Below are positions 59,901 to 64,000 of a stretch of 64,000 nt of DNA, one piece after another. Made by a program: the position numbers and the translations under genes. The stretch is taken from positions 12,218,629 through 12,282,628 of the forward strand of contig NC_045149.1 in the NCBI RefSeq assembly GCF_008831285.2, written 5' to 3'. The notes beneath the pieces were generated by a model. The model saw only the letters and a list, made by a program, of their open reading frames with translations, searched no databases and was not told where the DNA came from. The stretch's first letter is position 1. Every line of letters begins with the position of its first letter. The stretch is from Nymphaea colorata. Its lineage: Eukaryota > Streptophyta > Magnoliopsida > Nymphaeales > Nymphaeaceae.

Positions 59901-62900
59901 CTCCCCGGATGACCCAAGTCCATCGAATGAAGAGCTCCCCATTGCTTTGCGCAAAGGCACCAGGTCATGTACTTCTCACCCTATTCAGAGATTTGTTTCT
60001 TATGCTAAGCTCAGTACAAATTACAAATGTTTTATCACAACCTTATCCAAAGTTGTTATTCCCAGGTCGGTGGATGATGCTAAGGATGATCCCAAGTGGT
60101 TACATGCTATGACGGAGGAGATGGGTGCGTTAGCTAAGAACAAAACATGGGAAGTTGTTGATATCCCTAAAGGGACACACTTAGTTGGCTCTAAGTGGGT
60201 TTACAACGTGAAGTACAAACCTGATGGCACTGTAGATCGATATAAAGCTCGTCTGGTTGCAAAGGGGTTCAGCCAGAAGTATGGGATCGACTATCTTGAG
60301 ACCTTTGCCCCTGTTGCAAAGTTGAAGACCGTGAGGGTTATTCTTGCTCTTGCTGTGCACAGGAAGTGGCGCATGGACCAGCTTGATGTTAAAAATGCGT
60401 TCTTGAACGGCCATCTGGAGGAAGAAGTCTATATGAGCATGCCTCCCGGGTATGTTCAAGAGGGAAAATGTTGTCACCTCAAGAAAGCTTTGTATGGCTT
60501 GAAGCAGTCGCCTAGAGCTTGGTTTGAGAGACTAAGGATCGTTATAAAGTCTACTGGGTACAAGCAAGGAAATTGAGATCATACCCTATTCATAAAGCAG
60601 CAGAGAGATGGTCTGGTGAGTCTTCTCCTTGTCTACGTTGATGATATGATTGTCACTGGCAGTGATGAAGAAGAAAACAGAAAGATGAAGGAGAGATTAG
60701 CTAAAGAATTCGACCTCAAGGATCTGGGTAAGCTGAGATACTTTCTGGGGATAGAGATTGCTCGATCAGAGACAGGGCTGGTTATGAATCAAAGGAAGTA
60801 TACTCTTGACTTACTAAAGGAGACAGGTAAACTTGGTTGTAGGTCCTATCTTACTCCTATGGAGTCGGGGACTAAGATAAGTATCAAGACGGGCACTATT
60901 CTGGATGAGGAAGGAAAAGGGCGATATCAGAGGCTAGTCGGTAAGCTTATCTATCTTACTCTAACTCGCCCTGATATCACGTATACGGTAAATGTGCTAA
61001 GTCAATTTATGCATGCTCCCACGGATTGTCACTGGAAGAGTGCAGAAAGAGTGTTGGGATATCTAAAGAATGACCCAGGAAAAGGACTGCTGTATACTCT
61101 ACAAGACAAACTTACTATTGAGGGCTACTCAGATGCAGATTGGGCAGGTTGCACTGACACAAGGAGGTCCACTACAGGGTATTGTATCTTTCTTGGAGGT
61201 AACCTAGTTGTTTGGAGAAGTAAGAGGCAAGAAGTATGTTCGAGGTCTAGTGCTGAGGCTGAGTACAGGGCTGTTGCAATGGGGTTACAGAGATGCTGTG
61301 GCTGAAGATTCTTTTGACTGATATCGGTGTGGAACTGGGAGATAAAATGAAGATGTACTGTGACAACAAGTCTGCGATTAATCTTGCCAATAATCCAGTT
61401 CTACATGACAGGACCAAACATGTGGAGATTGACCGTCATTTTATCCGGGAACGCATTGACTCAAAGGAGCTGATTCTGCCATATATGAAGTCTGAAGATC
61501 AAATTGCAGACGTCCTAACTAAAGGGCTTTGTACTTCTTCATTCGAAAAGAATGTTAGCAAGCTTGGCATGTTTGACATGTATGCCAAGCTTGAGGGGGA
61601 GTGTTAGAATATGTTGTTGTGGGAACCGGGTCCATATCTGGACCCGGTTCTATGGGGTGCGGGTACCGAGGCGGGCTCGGTACCCTAGGCGGCTTCTCCT
61701 CTCTCCCTCTTTATATTGTCACTTATGTTTAAGTGTTGAATTAAGTGAAATATAATTTTCTCTCTCCTAGGGTTGCGGTGAGCCCCTAGGTCAGAGCTTC
61801 CCCGTGGTTTTTCACCTCTCTCTGAGGTTTTCCACGTAGGTTTTCCACGTATATTGTGTGTTCGTTCTCTACTCTCTCTTTGTGGTTCGTGTTTCTACAT
61901 TAAATAGAAGAGAAAAGGCTACTGGGCTTATAAGAAGTTTGATGGTTTTCTTTTGTCTTTCCGGCAAACCCACGTTTGATACTTCATATAGGTTATCCAT
62001 GGTATCCTCTCCATAGAAGCTATATGAGGCAAACCAAAAGCAAGAAGATGATTTCTCCCTGTTTAACAAAGCTCTCATATAGCTTTCCCAGGTTTTTGGA
62101 TGAAGACTTGCCCCTCTGACTGAAACTCCAAGCAAAAAGCCATTATGGCCCTCACCCTGTTTAATTTGTCGAGGTATCAAGCATGCCCTGAATGTAAGTC
62201 TCATTCCAATTGTAGTTGTTGGAGTGTTGTAAAATCAGTTTTCCACCTTTTATCTGCAATTTGCATAACGGTTTTATTCTCAAAAGGGGTCTTACTTCAT
62301 TATAAAAATCTTAAAACTATGCATTTCTAGTGTCTATTCCTACTTTGACCTAATTGTTAGCTAGATTTCCTGTGTAGTAATTTCTTTCTCCGTATTTTAG
62401 GTGATTATGGTGGAAGCTGCAAGGTCCATCCAAGGAGTTGGGAGATATGGAAAGCCCTCAACAGGTGAAGCAGACAATGTTATCGTACAGAGTGGATCCG
62501 TAAATGAAGCTTCCTCATTAGGCAGATCATTGGCTTCAAGTATGAAGGTAAAATAAATTTGGATGCATAACCTGAAAATCTCTTTCCGTCTTCATTGTCT
62601 GGATCGGTGATGGGTCCATGCGAATACAACCATAAATGCCCTGAGAGTCATAAAACAGTACTTAGCTTCCTTGAATATGCAGATGACAGCATCACCACCG
62701 TATCCATGTCTGGAGCCCATGGCATCAATCCGTAGCGAACTCATGCTAAACAAACTTGAAGAAATAGAGCACTCTGTGAAGGTATGCATTATTAAGGGGA
62801 CATTTGTTTCTGATAATGTGGCAAAATCAGTCTTGACCGTTCATTTGTGCATATTTTAAAGTCTACTAATGCATGTGTTGTCACTTGTCAATTTATTTTC

Positions 62901-63576
62901 TTTGGAGGCATTTTGACTACGATATGTGTATTCAGTTGTCGGGACTAAAAAGGTCCCTGCTTGGTGTTAAAATGTTGTCCTGCCTTAGAAGATTTGGAAT
63001 CCTTCTCTTGAACATCAGAGAATAACTAGTCACAGGGTCAATGAAGAATTGGGAGTCTCTGTATGGCATGTCTGATAACTCTTTTGTTACTTTTCATGTA
63101 CACTTTTCGTTTTAGTACTATTACCCATGCATCTGATTTTTGGCATCTTACTACGTCCATTAGTTGCCTGACTTCCACCATTGAGGGCCTTGATCCAAGG
63201 CTAGTGCAGCCTTTACTTCACCAGTTACTGATTTCTATTACCTCTTTCTCTCTCTCTCTGCTCTCTCCTCTTCGTCTTCTTCTTCTAATCTGATGGTTCT
63301 ATTCATTCTACTATTTTAATGTTCTAAATTCCACCATCTGGTTATGTGAAAATTGTTGTCCGAATAACCATCTTAGAAAACCAAAACCACCATATTCTAC
63401 AAGTTCATGGAGTTCTAAAATAAGGAATTTCTAGGCGTGCTTCTAAAAAGCCAATTGAAATGTTTTTCCCAATTTAACAGAAAAGAGAATTTGAGAGCCT
63501 TCAGCAGCTTGGTTTTCTGCCCATTGAGAAATGTGGCCTTGGTTGCCGATTTACTAATTTTATTAGGTTCTCATAA
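46462..63576 (+). CDS. Plant membrane protein of unknown function, six coding exons with a 14.5-kb intron
   Basis: Exons 46462-46776, 46968-47061, 47803-47924, 62401-62547, 62683-62781 and 63481-63576 join without a stop to give about 290 residues. The N-terminus [18 protein letters not shown] is followed by an acidic patch (SDSEDEESE), then one hydrophobic segment at residues ~55-80 ([19 protein letters not shown]). A β-rich region follows ([42 protein letters not shown]) that I take to be a PH-like domain. Near the C-terminus a short helix [14 protein letters not shown] looks like a coiled coil. The pattern matches a conserved plant family of unknown function, from memory. MGN at the start suggests possible N-myristoylation. 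Exon 6 is the least certain. Intron 3 contains two copia elements and a hAT remnant. Confidence 0.85.
49438..49789 (-). repeat. 3' LTR of copia E4
   Basis: 352 bp. It is longer than its partner because a ~26-27 bp segment (CACAATTTACAAGAATCTAG...) is duplicated near 49578-49630. It also contains a repeated CACAATAATCTAGAGT motif. Confidence 0.9.
49870..54000 (-). pseudogene. gag-pol of copia E4 (inactive)
   Basis: Minus-strand pieces: gag ([14 protein letters not shown], 53319-53636); a decayed zinc knuckle ([11 protein letters not shown], about 53170-53215); protease [10 protein letters not shown] (about 53040); integrase with [16 protein letters not shown]-like reading near 52070-52130; reverse transcriptase ([40 protein letters not shown]; 50849-51409); later pol and RNase H (50154-50660, 49885-50076, with [10 protein letters not shown] and [13 protein letters not shown]). 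Pieces fall in several frames with stops between them, so nothing is translatable as a polyprotein. Confidence 0.88.
54277..54602 (-). repeat. 5' LTR of copia E4
   Basis: 326 bp, adjacent to the primer site at 54265-54276 and to target duplication TGGAG at 54603-54607. It diverges from the 3' LTR at many sites, so the element is older than E2 or E3. Confidence 0.9.
55251..56630. other. Intron 3 sequence without identified features
   Basis: AT-rich. ORFs at 56013-56354 have no recognisable domain. Confidence 0.4.
56631..56914 (+). repeat. 5' LTR of copia E3, with two hairpins
   Basis: 284 bp. It contains the 12-bp stem (56652-56679) and a 10-bp stem GGGTACCGAG/CTCGGTACCC (56690-56714). One T is missing in the GTTGAATAAG segment near 56769 compared with the other family LTRs. 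Confidence 0.95.
57295..61607 (+). pseudogene. gag-pol of copia E3 (few lesions)
   Basis: The likely start is ATG 57295 ([10 protein letters not shown]). A TGA at 57508-57510 interrupts gag. An uninterrupted frame of 1017 codons (57523-60576) then covers the rest of gag with [18 protein letters not shown], protease DSGATHHM (58354), HHCC, integrase core and the first part of reverse transcriptase. TGA at 60574-60576 precedes the YVDD box (60634-60645). A 1-bp loss near 61281 breaks RNase H, and the remaining end lies at 61293-61607. A CAG triplet is duplicated near 60598. With three apparent disabling lesions it is the best-preserved element here, but it should not produce a full polyprotein. 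Confidence 0.93.
61602..61899 (+). repeat. 3' LTR of copia E3
   Basis: 298 bp. It carries a 13-bp tandem duplication (GGTTTTCCACGTA twice, near 61826-61852) absent from the 5' LTR, and is followed by target duplication TTAAA. Confidence 0.95.
61905..62400 (+). other. End of intron 3
   Basis: No TE recognised. A pyrimidine-rich tract and TATTTTAG at 62393-62400 form the acceptor of exon 4. Confidence 0.5.
62401..63576 (+). CDS. 3' exon cluster of the membrane-protein gene (exons 4-6)
   Basis: Exon 4 (62401-62547, 49 codons, [20 protein letters not shown]...) follows acceptor TTTTAG and ends before GTAAAA. Exon 5 (62683-62781, 33 codons, [12 protein letters not shown]...) follows ATGCAG and ends before GTATGC. 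Exon 6 (63481-63576) follows TTAACAG and reads [13 protein letters not shown] to TAA. All phases are 0, consistent with exon 3. Exon 6 could instead be UTR if a closer terminal exon is used. Confidence 0.75.
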
Positions 63577-64000
63577 AATTTGCAGATGAAGAATTGCTGC
63601 TTTCTGCACTTCCCTCAAATGATGAAAGGATAGGATGCTTTACAGTTCTTATTTCTGAGTTATTCGAAGTAAAATAATTGTAGAACTTCCAGGACATAAA
63701 CTTTTTGCCGCAGTAGCCTGAATCTCCTTGCCATAATCAGTAGCATGTCCTGGGAAACTAGACTTACTTTCATCAATGTATCCATCTATCACACAAGCCG
63801 CCAAAAATCACTGCAGTCCACAAGCAAATATCTCATGCATTCTTTCAAATTCTTTATGTGTGCATCCTCTGAATCACATGATCATGAACAAAAAGGTCGA
63901 CCATTGGAAAATAAGTAGGTTTCCATAATTATGGTGTTGGGTATATTTTTATGACAAATCACTGTAAGACTGCACCTTGAAAGAGGTGATGTTGAAGAAA
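63577..64000. other. 3' UTR or downstream of the membrane-protein gene
   Basis: No further exon recognised with confidence. The window ends here. Confidence 0.35.

Larger units (their letters stand above)
56631..61899 (+). mobile_element. Ty1/copia LTR retrotransposon E3, sister of E2, nearly intact
   Basis: LTRs at 56631-56914 (284 bp) and 61602-61899 (298 bp). Target duplication TTAAA is present at 56626-56630 and 61900-61904. An initiator-Met primer site begins at 56915, and the polypurine tract ends at 61601. It is closely similar to E2 over its full length. It has only two LTR substitutions, plus a 1-bp loss in the 5' copy and a 13-bp duplication in the 3' copy, so it appears younger than E2. 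It lies in intron 3 of the membrane-protein gene in the sense direction. Confidence 0.96.

Overview
This window is nuclear DNA from a seed plant, most likely a flowering plant. Its genes are split by GT-AG introns, its proteins belong to plant families, and it is full of plant-type mobile DNA: Ty1/copia retrotransposons primed by initiator-Met tRNA, hAT and PIF/Harbinger remnants, and MITEs. I see no bacterial, organellar or CRISPR features. The species cannot be named from sequence alone. The very long TE-filled intron suggests a TE-rich genome.

Layout. 1-7300: the last three coding exons (6822-7276) of a tetraspanin, probably of the TOM2A-like group. Upstream lies a complete but dead copia element (603-5919), which itself carries a hAT-type MITE (1125-1841). 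7300-13000: non-coding, with two MITEs bounded by target-site duplications and two small repeat arrays. 13000-21500: a GC-rich promoter/leader-like stretch, then a nearly perfect array of ten ~681 bp units (14199-21026), then a small plant protein gene (start 21184). The array directly abuts that gene's leader. 21500-26700: mostly unannotatable, with a GTATCC-rich inverted-repeat element. 26750-34000: a decayed hAT transposase on the minus strand, split by copia element E2 (27231-32446). 35990-41116: a ~5 kb imperfect palindrome whose arms each carry a decayed Harbinger transposase and Myb/SANT-like partner gene. 41100-44800: non-coding, with several local duplications.

45000-63600 is one gene for a plant membrane protein of unknown function: one hydrophobic segment, then a region I take to be a PH-like domain. 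Six coding exons join in phase (46462-46776, 46968-47061, 47803-47924, 62401-62547, 62683-62781, 63481-63576; the last is tentative). The third intron is about 14.5 kb. It holds a hAT remnant interrupted by an antisense copia element (E4, 49438-54602), plus a sense copia element (E3, 56631-61899) that is a sister of E2.

The host genes look independent of one another. Most of the window records successive transposition: hAT and Harbinger remnants first, copia insertions into them later, and a MITE inside a copia element. All four copia elements keep LTRs and 5-bp target duplications but are inactivated by stops, frameshifts or deletions. Several of the stops are Trp codons lost by G-to-A change, the pattern expected of methylated, silenced repeats.
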